NCBI GenBank assembly: GCA_038749595.1
Contig: JBCDHW010000003.1
Span: 62,001 to 126,000, forward strand
Direction of reading: 5' to 3'
Source: Parvularcula sp038749595
GTDB taxonomy: Bacteria; Pseudomonadota; Alphaproteobacteria; Caulobacterales; Parvularculaceae
Length of the DNA stretch: 64,000 nt
Positions 24,195-32,086 of the stretch are shown piece after piece (position 1 is the stretch's first letter; every line of letters begins with the position of its first letter). The translations under genes and the position numbers were made by a program. Below the pieces are notes generated by a model. It saw nothing but the letters and a program-made list of their open reading frames with translations. It was not told the origin of the DNA and made no database searches.

Positions 24195-24800
24195 ATGGCG
24201 CGAACCTCGGCGGGGCCCGAGCTTGATCAGCTGATTTCGCTTCTTGCGAAATTGCCGGGATTTGGCCCCCGGTCAGCCACTCGCGCTGCGCTCCATATGT
24301 TGCGCAAGCGTGAAGTGGTAATGCAACCGTTATCGGAAGCTATGGCGCGGGCGCTTGAGACTGTTCGATCCTGTTCCGTGTGCGGAAATTGGGATAGCCA
24401 AGATCCGTGTACAATTTGTTCGGATACAACCCGTGATGCGTCCGTACTGTGCGTGGTTCAAGACGTTTCCGATGTTTGGGCGCTCGAGCGGGCGCGGGCC
24501 CACCGCGGCTTTTACCACGTGCTCGGGGGCATCATCTCGCCCCTCGACGGCATCGGCCCCGACGATTTGCGCATAAAGGAATTGGCCGAGCGCGCTGGCG
24601 CGCCGGAGGTTCTTGAGATCATCTTGGCACTGAGCGCTACGGTTGATGGTCAGACCACGGTGCACTACCTCACCGAGCGGCTAGAAGGGCGCGGTGTCAC
24701 GATCTCGCGTGTCGCGCACGGCGTCCCCGTTGGCGGCGAGCTCGACGTCCTGGACGAGGGAACCCTCGCTGCTGCGCTCAAGGCCCGGCAGCCGTTTTAG
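24195..24800 (+). CDS. recR: Recombination mediator RecR
   Basis: Works with RecF/RecO to load RecA at single-strand gaps. 201 residues. N-terminal helix-hairpin-helix (LLAKLPGFGPRSATRAALHML), an intact Cys4 zinc finger (CSVCGNW...PCTICSD), and a Toprim domain starting at VLCVVQDVSDVWALE and ending in the VPVGGELDVLDEGTL block. Length normal. Unlike DnaX and PriA in this window, all zinc ligands are present. Confidence 0.96.
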   Translation: MARTSAGPELDQLISLLAKLPGFGPRSATRAALHMLRKREVVMQPLSEAMARALETVRSCSVCGNWDSQDPCTICSDTTRDASVLCVVQDVSDVWALERARAHRGFYHVLGGIISPLDGIGPDDLRIKELAERAGAPEVLEIILALSATVDGQTTVHYLTERLEGRGVTISRVAHGVPVGGELDVLDEGTLAAALKARQPF

Positions 24801-24809
24801 TCGACGGGC

Positions 24810-25385
24810 TTAGTTCTTCAGCACTTCAACATCGACAACAATCGTTCCCTCACGCATCATATCAAGCGCTTCTGCGGCAGCTCCTGAAAGATCAAGCACC
24901 CGGCCTTGCGTATACGGACCACGATCGTTGACCGTAACATAAACGACCTCTTGGGTATCGCGCCGCGTCACGAGCAGTTTTGTCCCAAACGGAAGGCTCG
25001 GATGCGCGGCGGTATAGCCGCCATGGCGATAGATCTGCCCACTCGCGGTCGGATCGCCGTCATAGCTTTGGGAGTAGAACGATGCCTCGCCCGAGAACCG
25101 GCCGATGACATTGGACTGCCGCGTCACGGATGTTGGTGTGGTCGTCCGCGCGGGGATATTGCTGACCGACAGTCTTTGTACGGCCGATGGTGCTTCGGCC
25201 ACGGGAGCTGCGCCGCGCTGGACGATCAATTGCCCAACGTCAGCCGCGGGGGCAACGACTTCGGCTTTCGGTTCCGGGGGCTGATAACCGGCGAAGTGAT
25301 CCGTAGGCTGCGCCATGTACCAACTTCCGCCCGCCCACGCTGCTGCGCCTGTCGCGGCGCCAAAGATAAACGACTTCGTGGACAT
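24810..25385 (-). CDS. RlpA-like protein (double-psi beta-barrel)
   Basis: 191 residues from the ATG at 25385 (GGGGAG nine bases upstream). An N-terminal hydrophobic anchor or signal (FIFGAATGAAAWAGGSWYM), a low-complexity linker, then the RlpA fold: GEASFYSQSYDGDPTASG, AAHPSLPFGTKLLVTRRD and VTVNDRGPYTQGRVLDLSGAAAEALDM. RlpA proteins cleave or bind naked-glycan peptidoglycan at the septum. There is no SPOR domain, so septal binding is not assured. Confidence 0.88.
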   Translation of the reverse strand: MSTKSFIFGAATGAAAWAGGSWYMAQPTDHFAGYQPPEPKAEVVAPAADVGQLIVQRGAAPVAEAPSAVQRLSVSNIPARTTTPTSVTRQSNVIGRFSGEASFYSQSYDGDPTASGQIYRHGGYTAAHPSLPFGTKLLVTRRDTQEVVYVTVNDRGPYTQGRVLDLSGAAAEALDMMREGTIVVDVEVLKN

Positions 25386-25491
25386 GCTGAGGCACTCCCC
25401 TAGGTTCAGCGGCATGCGGTTGAGGCTCGCTTCGCGCCGCCGCGTTGGTCATGGTGTGCGGATGATCCGCCGCCGCCGATAGGGGTCTTTT

Positions 25492-25869
25492 ATGGTGAAA
25501 AAGTGTTTAACAATCATCGCGCTGAGCGCATTTCTCAGCCAGTCCGCCCTGGCCGGGGAGGTTGTGATCGAGAAAGTGAAGGTCACCCACCGCGGCGATA
25601 CGGCGTTCCGTTTCGCCGTAACGCTGCGCCACGATGATGAGGGATGGGAGCACTATGCCGATCTCTGGCAAGTGCTCGGCCCGGACGAAAAGGTGTTGGG
25701 CGAGCGTATTTTGGCCCACCCCCACGAGAACGAACAGCCGTTCACACGCTCCGCGGTGATTGACGTGCCTGAAGGCTTAGAGACCGTGACCATCCGTGCA
25801 CGGGATAACGTCCACGGATGGGCAGAGGAGACGGCCCAGGTGACCGTCCCCTGGCCTGACGATGACTAG
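25492..25869 (+). CDS. Exported hypothetical protein
   Basis: 125 residues with signal peptide CLTIIALSAFLSQSALA. The mature part is a predicted small beta-sandwich: VVIEKVKVTHRGDTAFRFAVTLRHDDEGWEHYADLW, then LGERILAHPHENEQPFTRS and VTIRARDNVHGW. The Trp/His pattern and size suggest a conserved periplasmic protein, but I cannot assign a function. Ends tail-to-tail with ahcY through the shared stop palindrome CTAG (25866-25869). Confidence 0.72.
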   Translation: MVKKCLTIIALSAFLSQSALAGEVVIEKVKVTHRGDTAFRFAVTLRHDDEGWEHYADLWQVLGPDEKVLGERILAHPHENEQPFTRSAVIDVPEGLETVTIRARDNVHGWAEETAQVTVPWPDDD

Positions 25870-27260
25870 TAGCGGTACTCGTCAGTTTTGAACGGACCGG
25901 CCTGCGGCACGCCGATATAATCGGCTTGGTCTTTGGTCAGCTCACTGAGGTTCGCGCCAACGTGGGCGAGGTGCAGGCTCGCGACTTTCTCGTCCAGGTG
26001 CTTCGGCAGCACATAGACTTTGTTCTCGTATTTCTCCGTATGCGCGAAGAGTTCGATTTGCGCCAGCGTCTGGTTGGTAAAGCTTGCCGACATCACAAAG
26101 CTGGGGTGCCCCGTCGCGTTACCAAGGTTCACAAGGCGGCCTTCGGACAGCAAGATCACCCGCTTGTCGTCAGCCACGTGGATCATATCCACTTGGTCTT
26201 TAATGTTCGTCCACGGATAGTTGCGCAGCGCATCCACTTGGATCTCGTTGTCAAAGTGGCCGATGTTGCAGACGATGGCCATGTCTTTCGCCATACGGAA
26301 ATGATCCGCAGTCAGAACGTCTTTGTTGCCCGTTGCCGTGACAACAATGTCCGAACGCTTGATCGCTTCGTCCATCGTGGCGACTTCGTAGCCGTCCATC
26401 GCCGCTTGCAGCGCGCAGATCGGGTCGATCTCGGTGACAATCACCCGGGCACCCGCGCCGCGGAGTGAGGCAGCTGAGCCTTTGCCAACGTCGCCGTAAC
26501 CTGCAACGGTGGCGACCTTGCCTGCCATCATCACGTCCGTACCCCGACGAATGGCATCGACGAGTGACTCTTTACAGCCATACTTGTTGTCGAACTTCGA
26601 CTTGGTTACCGAGTCGTTCACGTTTATAGCGGGGAAAGGAAGCGTGCCCGCGTTATACCGCAGGTAGAGGCGCATGACGCCAGTCGTGGTCTCTTCCGTG
26701 ACGCCTTTGATCGATGCTTTGACCCGCGAGTAAAAGCCAGGGTCGCGGGCGAGGCGGCGTTTGATCGTCGCGAAGAACGCTTCTTCTTCTTCGTTCGATG
26801 GGTTCTCAAGAACGGAAGGATCTTCTTCCGCCTGCGCACCAATCAAGATCAGCATCGTCGCGTCGCCGCCGTCATCGAGGATCATGTTGGCGAGCTGGCC
26901 GTCTTCCCATTCCCACAGCTTGTCGGCGAAGTCCCAATACTCTTCCAGCGTCTCGCCCTTGTGCGCGAAGACCGGCGTGCCCGACGCAGCGATGGCCGCG
27001 GCGGCGTGGTCTTGAGTCGAATAGATATTGCAGCTGGCCCAGCGGACCGTCGCGCCGAGCGCCTCAAGGGTCCGGATCAGCACGGCGGTCTGGATCGTCA
27101 TGTGCAGCGAGCCTGCGATGCGCGCACCTTTCAGGGGCTGCGCAGCGCCATATTCGGCGCGGGTCGACATCAGGCCCGGCATTTCGTGCTCGGCGATGGC
27201 GATTTCTTTCTCACCGAACTCGGCGAGGCTAATGTCTTTGACGGCGTAATCTTGGGCCAT
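25866..27260 (-). CDS. ahcY: S-adenosylhomocysteinase
   Basis: Splits S-adenosylhomocysteine to homocysteine and adenosine, clearing the inhibitor made by methyltransferases. 464 residues from the ATG at 27260 (GGAG upstream). Recognisable blocks: GSLHMTIQTAVLIRTL, STQDHAAAAIA, the KSKFDNKYGC region, the NAD site VAGYGDVGKGSAASLRG, HFDNEIQ and the C-terminal YRY. It has the approximately 40-residue insertion typical of bacterial long forms. A palindromic operator lies 48 bases upstream of the start. Confidence 0.97.
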   Translation of the reverse strand: MAQDYAVKDISLAEFGEKEIAIAEHEMPGLMSTRAEYGAAQPLKGARIAGSLHMTIQTAVLIRTLEALGATVRWASCNIYSTQDHAAAAIAASGTPVFAHKGETLEEYWDFADKLWEWEDGQLANMILDDGGDATMLILIGAQAEEDPSVLENPSNEEEEAFFATIKRRLARDPGFYSRVKASIKGVTEETTTGVMRLYLRYNAGTLPFPAINVNDSVTKSKFDNKYGCKESLVDAIRRGTDVMMAGKVATVAGYGDVGKGSAASLRGAGARVIVTEIDPICALQAAMDGYEVATMDEAIKRSDIVVTATGNKDVLTADHFRMAKDMAIVCNIGHFDNEIQVDALRNYPWTNIKDQVDMIHVADDKRVILLSEGRLVNLGNATGHPSFVMSASFTNQTLAQIELFAHTEKYENKVYVLPKHLDEKVASLHLAHVGANLSELTKDQADYIGVPQAGPFKTDEYRY

Positions 27261-27307
27261 GTTGTGTCTCCACGTGTCTTGCGGCGCCGCTAGCAGGGTC
27301 GCAGGGG

Positions 27308-27329
27308 GATATAAAGCTTTCTTTATATC
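27308..27329. promoter_or_regulatory. Perfect 22-bp palindrome upstream of ahcY
   Basis: GATATAAAG-CTTT-CTTTATATC: two perfect 9-bp arms round a 4-base centre, 48 bases before the ahcY start and 71 bases before the divergent dienelactone hydrolase start. The ATAAAG/CTTTAT arms resemble the SAH-responsive ArsR-type (SahR) operators described upstream of proteobacterial methionine-cycle genes. That assignment is from memory of the motif; the symmetry is seen directly. Confidence 0.7.
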
Positions 27330-27399
27330 GCATGCGCAGCCTGGGCTTGGCCGGGGCACAGCGCTAACTCCGTCGGGGTAAAGAACCGATGGAGCCGCC

Positions 27400-28269
27400 A
27401 TGAAAACGCCGCAGGAAGCTTACGATCTCTACGATCAATATTGTCACGGTGATATCGACCGGCGCGCGTTCTTCGATGGCTTAGGCCGCCTCGCGGTGGG
27501 CGGCGTGACGGTTTCGGCCCTGGCCGGGGCGTTGATGCCCAATTATGCCCTGGCCCAGCAAGTCGCCCCGGGTGATCCCACCATCGAAACCGAGCGGTTC
27601 TCGTACGCGTCGCCGAAAGGCGCGGGGGATATGCAAGGGCTGCTGGCGGCGCCCCGGAAGGCCGGAAAGGTTCCGAGCGTCGTGCTGGTGCACGAAAACC
27701 GCGGTCTTAATCCGTATATAGAGGACGTGGCGCGGCGCCTGGCCAAGGCGGGGTTTCTTGCGCTCGCCCCGGACGCGCTCTTCCCCCTTGGCGGGTATCC
27801 GGGAAATGACGATGACGGCCGGACGCTCCAGCGGCAGCGTGATCGCGGTGAAATGCTCGAAGACTTCATCGCGGCGTCAGAGGTGCTCAGCACCCATCCA
27901 AAATCGACAGGTAAAGTTGGCGCCGTCGGTTTCTGTTTCGGCGGGTGGGTTGTGAATTACATGGCGATCAAGGCGCCAGCGCTGGACGCTGCGGTCCCTT
28001 ATTACGGCGGTTGGCCAGAGGCATCCGAGGCGAAAGACGTCCGTGTCCCTCTGATGGAGCAATTGGCTGGCCTTGATACGCGGGTCAACGCGGGCTGGCC
28101 TCCTTACGAGGAGGCATTGCTGGCCGCGCAGAAAACCTATTCCGTTCACGTCTATTCCGATGTGAACCACGGATTTCACAACGACTCGACGTCACGGTTT
28201 GCGCCAGACGAGGCGCAGCTGTCGTGGGATCGAACGCTCGCCTTTTTCCGCGAGCACCTCGCCAGCTAG
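27400..28269 (+). CDS. Dienelactone hydrolase family protein, probably exported
   Basis: 289 residues. The N-terminal IDRRAFFDGLGRLAVGGVTVSALAG resembles a Tat signal (RRxFF), so export folded is likely. The alpha/beta-hydrolase core has VVLVHENRGLN, the nucleophile Cys179 in GFCFGGW, Asp226 in LAGLDTRV and His257 in DVNHGFHN. A cysteine nucleophile and the conserved fold place it with DLH/YghX proteins. The substrate is not known. Its stop overlaps the next gene's stop in CTAG (28266-28269). Confidence 0.87.
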   Translation: MKTPQEAYDLYDQYCHGDIDRRAFFDGLGRLAVGGVTVSALAGALMPNYALAQQVAPGDPTIETERFSYASPKGAGDMQGLLAAPRKAGKVPSVVLVHENRGLNPYIEDVARRLAKAGFLALAPDALFPLGGYPGNDDDGRTLQRQRDRGEMLEDFIAASEVLSTHPKSTGKVGAVGFCFGGWVVNYMAIKAPALDAAVPYYGGWPEASEAKDVRVPLMEQLAGLDTRVNAGWPPYEEALLAAQKTYSVHVYSDVNHGFHNDSTSRFAPDEAQLSWDRTLAFFREHLAS

Positions 28270-28865
28270 AGGGGCTTCCCCTCTGCGGCCGGGGCGACCC
28301 GCATCCACGTCCAGGCTTCCCAGCTCTCAAGGTTGGCGACCGCGTGCATCGTCATCATTGATCCGTCATCAAACGTTTTTGAGAACGTCAAGCGCGGATT
28401 GCTAGGCTGTGCGAGTGCTTCCCTTATATCGGGCAAGATCCCGTCGCTGATCCGTTGAGGGATCGCACAAAAATCCGACGTTGCGGAAAGCAGCGGTACG
28501 GGCCCTTGCTCCGCCTCCTGATCACCGAATGTCCAACCGCCCGGTGCTTCTCCCGCGGCAAGCGCCATGCGGCCGCCTTCCCAGATCGCCAGCCGACGGA
28601 TGCCGCACTGGACAGGCTGCGGCATAGCATCATCCGTACGCGCTATTTCCCGCCAAACACCAAGGATTGTCCCGTCATCAACACCAAAAGCCTCGCGGTC
28701 AGTGAACAGCCGCCAGCTCTCTTGGTTCACAGGGTTTGGCGGCGGCGCATTCCGCGCGATCACTAGGAGGGCAATGATCAAGAGAACGCTCAGTAAACTG
28801 ATCGCTGTACCGGCGGGGAACTCACTCAGCCGCGCGATCAACCGGTTTCGCTGGTTGTCGGTCAC
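28266..28865 (-). CDS. Single-pass membrane protein of unknown function
   Basis: 199 residues from a GTG at 28865, one base after the stop of the upstream epimerase and with GGAGG six bases before. One N-terminal membrane segment (AGTAISLLSVLLIIALLVIA), then a periplasmic domain with WRLFTDREAFGVDDGTILGVW, two cysteines (QCGIRRLAIWEGG, FCAIPQRI) that could form a disulfide, and LESWEAWTWMRV. No domain recognised. It belongs to the run of four same-strand genes to 31998. Confidence 0.72.
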   Translation of the reverse strand: MTDNQRNRLIARLSEFPAGTAISLLSVLLIIALLVIARNAPPPNPVNQESWRLFTDREAFGVDDGTILGVWREIARTDDAMPQPVQCGIRRLAIWEGGRMALAAGEAPGGWTFGDQEAEQGPVPLLSATSDFCAIPQRISDGILPDIREALAQPSNPRLTFSKTFDDGSMMTMHAVANLESWEAWTWMRVAPAAEGKPL

Positions 28866-28866
28866 T

Positions 28867-29775
28867 TTAGGTCCTCCGTTCGTCGGCCTCGCTGCGTTTC
28901 GCGTCCAGGATGGCGCGAAGGCCCTCGCGATAGGATGGGTACTTGAGAACAAATCCGGGAAGCGCCTTCAGCCGGTCATTATGAATTCGCTTACTCTCAG
29001 CATAGAAACTTTTCGCCATCGGCGACAGCTCGTTCTGGATGTCCTCAAACCGGACTTCAGGCGGCGGTGTGATCCCCAGCAATTCTGCTGCGAAGGTAAT
29101 CGGATCGGCGGGGGGTGTCGGCGTGTCATCGGCAAAGTTGACGATCTCCGGCGGACGCTCCGTATGCAGAAGGGCATAGAGCCCCGCCGCAATATCATCG
29201 CGGTGGATGCGGTTGAACACTTGTCCCGGCTTGATCAGCCGGCGGGACAACCCCGCACGCGCGCCCGGCGTATCGCCGGACAGACTGTCGATCGCGCTGC
29301 GGCCGGGTCCGTAAATCCCGGCAAGGCGGCAGAGCGTCAGCATGCACGAAAAGCGCTCGGCCAGGGATACCCAGGCGTCTTCGGCCGCCAAGCGCGCTTT
29401 GCCGCGCTCCGTTTCCGGGTTGCACGGGGCGGTTTCATCGATCCAGGCGCCCCCCGTGTCGCCGTAAACGCCTGACGACGAGAGATAGAGAATACGCGTG
29501 GTACTGAACACTTGGCAGTCCGACATAGCCGACGCTGCGGGGCATCCCTCGCCATCAGGACCTGTACTGATGATCAACGCATCTGCCGCTTCGACCGGAT
29601 CGCAGGGCAGGAGCGCAGGGCTCTCCCAGACGATTGGCGTAATCCCGTCGGCGGCGAGCGTCATGGCCTTCGCCCGGTCGCGCGTCGTGCCGGAGACCGT
29701 CCAGCCTTCACCGACCAAACGTTTCGCGAGGGGGCGGGCGGAATATCCCGGGCCGATGAAAAGCGCGTTAGGCAT
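28867..29775 (-). CDS. NAD-dependent epimerase-like SDR protein (YeeZ-like)
   Basis: 302 residues. The Rossmann start is ALFIGPGYSARPLAKRL, an atypical GPGYSA in place of GATGFIG. YLSSSGVYGD supplies the Tyr of the active site, and later LAGIYGPGRS and FNRIHRDDIAAGL are typical of the SDR5/YeeZ subgroup. The substrate is unknown. It overlaps the low-molecular-weight phosphatase gene by 8 bases. Confidence 0.82.
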   Translation of the reverse strand: MPNALFIGPGYSARPLAKRLVGEGWTVSGTTRDRAKAMTLAADGITPIVWESPALLPCDPVEAADALIISTGPDGEGCPAASAMSDCQVFSTTRILYLSSSGVYGDTGGAWIDETAPCNPETERGKARLAAEDAWVSLAERFSCMLTLCRLAGIYGPGRSAIDSLSGDTPGARAGLSRRLIKPGQVFNRIHRDDIAAGLYALLHTERPPEIVNFADDTPTPPADPITFAAELLGITPPPEVRFEDIQNELSPMAKSFYAESKRIHNDRLKALPGFVLKYPSYREGLRAILDAKRSEADERRT

Positions 29776-30211
29776 CGGACGCCAACTCCTTGATCAACCG
29801 ATCAATTCCGTCTTCGAGGAGGGCAATGACATCGTGAAAGCCGCGCTCCCCGCCATAGTAAGGATCCGGCACATCGCGATCGAGCAGCATACGGACATCT
29901 GCCGTCCAATCATCAAGGCGGAGATCCTCCAGATCCGCAAGGTTTGAGGAATCCATCGCGATGATATGGTCGAACGTGTAGCCATCCCCAGCATCAACCT
30001 GCCGTGCACGGAGCGGCGCGAGGTCATAACCGTGCGAGGCCGCGGCCTTCGTCATTCGCGGATCAGGCGGATCACCCGTGTGCCAGCCGCCTGTCCCCGC
30101 GCTATCGACTTGGGCGGCAAGACCGGCTTCGCGCGCACGTTTACGGAAGATCGCCTCGGCCGTCGGTGAGCGGCAAATGTTCCCGAGGCAGACGAAAAGG
30201 ACCTTTGTCAT
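29768..30211 (-). CDS. Low-molecular-weight protein-tyrosine phosphatase
   Basis: 147 residues. The P-loop CLGNICRS with catalytic Cys8 and the general acid Asp in DPYYGG are both present, as is the DSAGTGGWHTGDPPDPR block. The family removes phosphate from tyrosine, often regulating exopolysaccharide kinases, but none is encoded here. Its 4-base overlap with the DUF885 gene shows co-translation. Confidence 0.95.
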   Translation of the reverse strand: MTKVLFVCLGNICRSPTAEAIFRKRAREAGLAAQVDSAGTGGWHTGDPPDPRMTKAAASHGYDLAPLRARQVDAGDGYTFDHIIAMDSSNLADLEDLRLDDWTADVRMLLDRDVPDPYYGGERGFHDVIALLEDGIDRLIKELASDA

Positions 30212-31998
30212 TCGCCCGCCTGCTTACTCTCGATCCACGCCGACACGATCGTATCGAGAACGCTTAACGGAACGGGGCCATTCGCAAGGACGACATCGTG
30301 AAAACGCCGGACATCAAAGTCGCGTCCCAAGGCCTCTTCGGCGCGAGCGCGCAGCTCACGGATTTTCAGCTCACCGATCTTATAGGCGAGCGCTTGTCCC
30401 GGCCAGGTGATGTAGCGATCAACTTCGCGCTCAATATTGTTCGCACTCAGCCCCGTGTTGGCCAGCATGAAGTCAATTGCCTCCTGCCGCGTCCAGCCCT
30501 TGGCGTGCATCCCCGTGTCCACCACAAGCCGGCATGCGCGCCACATTTCATAGGACAGGCGCCCAAAATTGGTCTCCGGCGTCTGGTAAAAGCCCACTTC
30601 AAGACCCAGCCGCTCCGAATAAAGCCCCCATCCCTCCGTATACGCGGTGACGGAGCCAAAGCGGCGGAAGTTCGGCAGATCCAACTCCTGCGCCAGTGCA
30701 ATTTGCAAGTGGTGGCCCGGGACCGCCTCATGCAACGTGAGCGCTTCAAGCTCGTGCAGTGGCCGCGTTGCAAGGCGCGTTGTGTTCAACCGATACGTAC
30801 CTGGACGACTTCCGTCCGGTGCGGGGCGCGAGTAATATGCCGTCGTCGTTCCCTCCGCCACATCGAGGGGGATCGGCCGGATGTCATAGGGCATCCGCGG
30901 AAGGACCGTGAACAGATTGACCAGCTGCCCATCGATCCGCTTCGCAATTGTCGAGGCGCGGGCCAGCCTTTCTTCAGCGGTCGCGGGGTAGAACTCCGGG
31001 TTCGTCCTAAGATGCGTTTGATACGCGCTGAGCTCAGAAAACCCTGCTTCGGCGGCGACCTCTGTCATCTCGGCGCGGATCCGCGCGACCTCGTCGAGCC
31101 CGACATTGTGGATTTCGTCGGGCGTCATGTCGGTCGTCGTATATTGCTTCGCCGCGAGGGCGTAGAATTCCATACCGCCTTGAAGGCTGCCAATCCCAAC
31201 CTCGTCGCGACAGTTGGCGATATATCGATCCGTATAGAATGTTTCGAAGGCCTGGAAGGCCGGAATGATCTCTCCTTCGATCACCCGCAGCGCTTCGGCA
31301 CGGTCGCTTTCAGAGACGACGTTATTATCCTTAAGCGGAGAAAAGAAAACGGACTGTTCAGGATCGTCGACGATATGGGTACGGAAGGTCCGTTCAAAGC
31401 CGACCATGGCCGAGCACGGCTGGACCCAACCCAGCTCGACACCTTCGTCGAGACGCTCGGTAACCGCTTCCATATACCCCCGCATCCCGCCCAGGCGCCC
31501 CAGATAGGACGCAACGTCTTCCGGCTTGCGCAGGCGGGCCTGCTGCGCCAATCGCGCAAGAGAGAGGTGCGGCGCGGCATAGGTCGTGATCGTCAGATAA
31601 CGGCCGTTGGTCTGCGCCGCGTCGACCGCGTTGCGGAGGGCGACGCCCAACAGCTGCGCATTCAACGCGTCGTCAGGTGCGAGCGCGCTTTGGTCAATCG
31701 CCTCCAGCCGAGCCAGCAGCGCTTGGCGCGCCTCGGCGGATGCTTCGTACGCTGCCAGTGACGGGTCGCTCAACTTTCCGCGACCGCTTTCGTCGCCCAA
31801 TTGCTCCGCCAGGACAGGGTTCTCGGACATCCTGAGAGCCCAGTGGTCGTCGAGGAGCTGAGCGAACTCTTGCGCCGCATTGGGGCCTGGCGTGCCCGCG
31901 TTGTCTGCGGTGACGCTTTGATCGACCGAGGCCGTATCGGATACACCACATGCGACCAGGGCAACCATAGCGGCGGCGGCGAGGGTTTCTCTCATCAT
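30208..31998 (-). CDS. DUF885 lipoprotein, putative zinc metallopeptidase
   Basis: 596 residues with a lipoprotein signal ending in LVAC. The DUF885 fold is mainly helical, with the metal-binding motif HEAVPGHH at residues 423-430 and EGWGLYSE about 30 residues later supplying the third ligand. This is the layout of the distant M2/M3-like peptidase group. It is therefore probably a membrane-anchored periplasmic peptidase. The protein is the first gene of a four-gene run with the phosphatase, epimerase and membrane protein. Confidence 0.88.
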   Translation of the reverse strand: MMRETLAAAAMVALVACGVSDTASVDQSVTADNAGTPGPNAAQEFAQLLDDHWALRMSENPVLAEQLGDESGRGKLSDPSLAAYEASAEARQALLARLEAIDQSALAPDDALNAQLLGVALRNAVDAAQTNGRYLTITTYAAPHLSLARLAQQARLRKPEDVASYLGRLGGMRGYMEAVTERLDEGVELGWVQPCSAMVGFERTFRTHIVDDPEQSVFFSPLKDNNVVSESDRAEALRVIEGEIIPAFQAFETFYTDRYIANCRDEVGIGSLQGGMEFYALAAKQYTTTDMTPDEIHNVGLDEVARIRAEMTEVAAEAGFSELSAYQTHLRTNPEFYPATAEERLARASTIAKRIDGQLVNLFTVLPRMPYDIRPIPLDVAEGTTTAYYSRPAPDGSRPGTYRLNTTRLATRPLHELEALTLHEAVPGHHLQIALAQELDLPNFRRFGSVTAYTEGWGLYSERLGLEVGFYQTPETNFGRLSYEMWRACRLVVDTGMHAKGWTRQEAIDFMLANTGLSANNIEREVDRYITWPGQALAYKIGELKIRELRARAEEALGRDFDVRRFHDVVLANGPVPLSVLDTIVSAWIESKQAGE

Positions 31999-32086
31999 CG
32001 TTGAACGCTAGCGCTATTTACCTTCTTTTGCACACATCGCCGCGGAGCGCTCCGCCCCGGCGTACCTGCGTGGTAAGGAGTGAACG

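Noticed and set aside
27261..27400. SAM or SAH riboswitch upstream of ahcY
   Set aside because: Only 140 bases, dominated by the palindrome; no riboswitch core seen.
30298..31761. 487-residue open frame on the plus strand
   Set aside because: Antisense to the well-supported DUF885 gene; composition is Arg-rich shadow sequence, no ribosome site and no family match.
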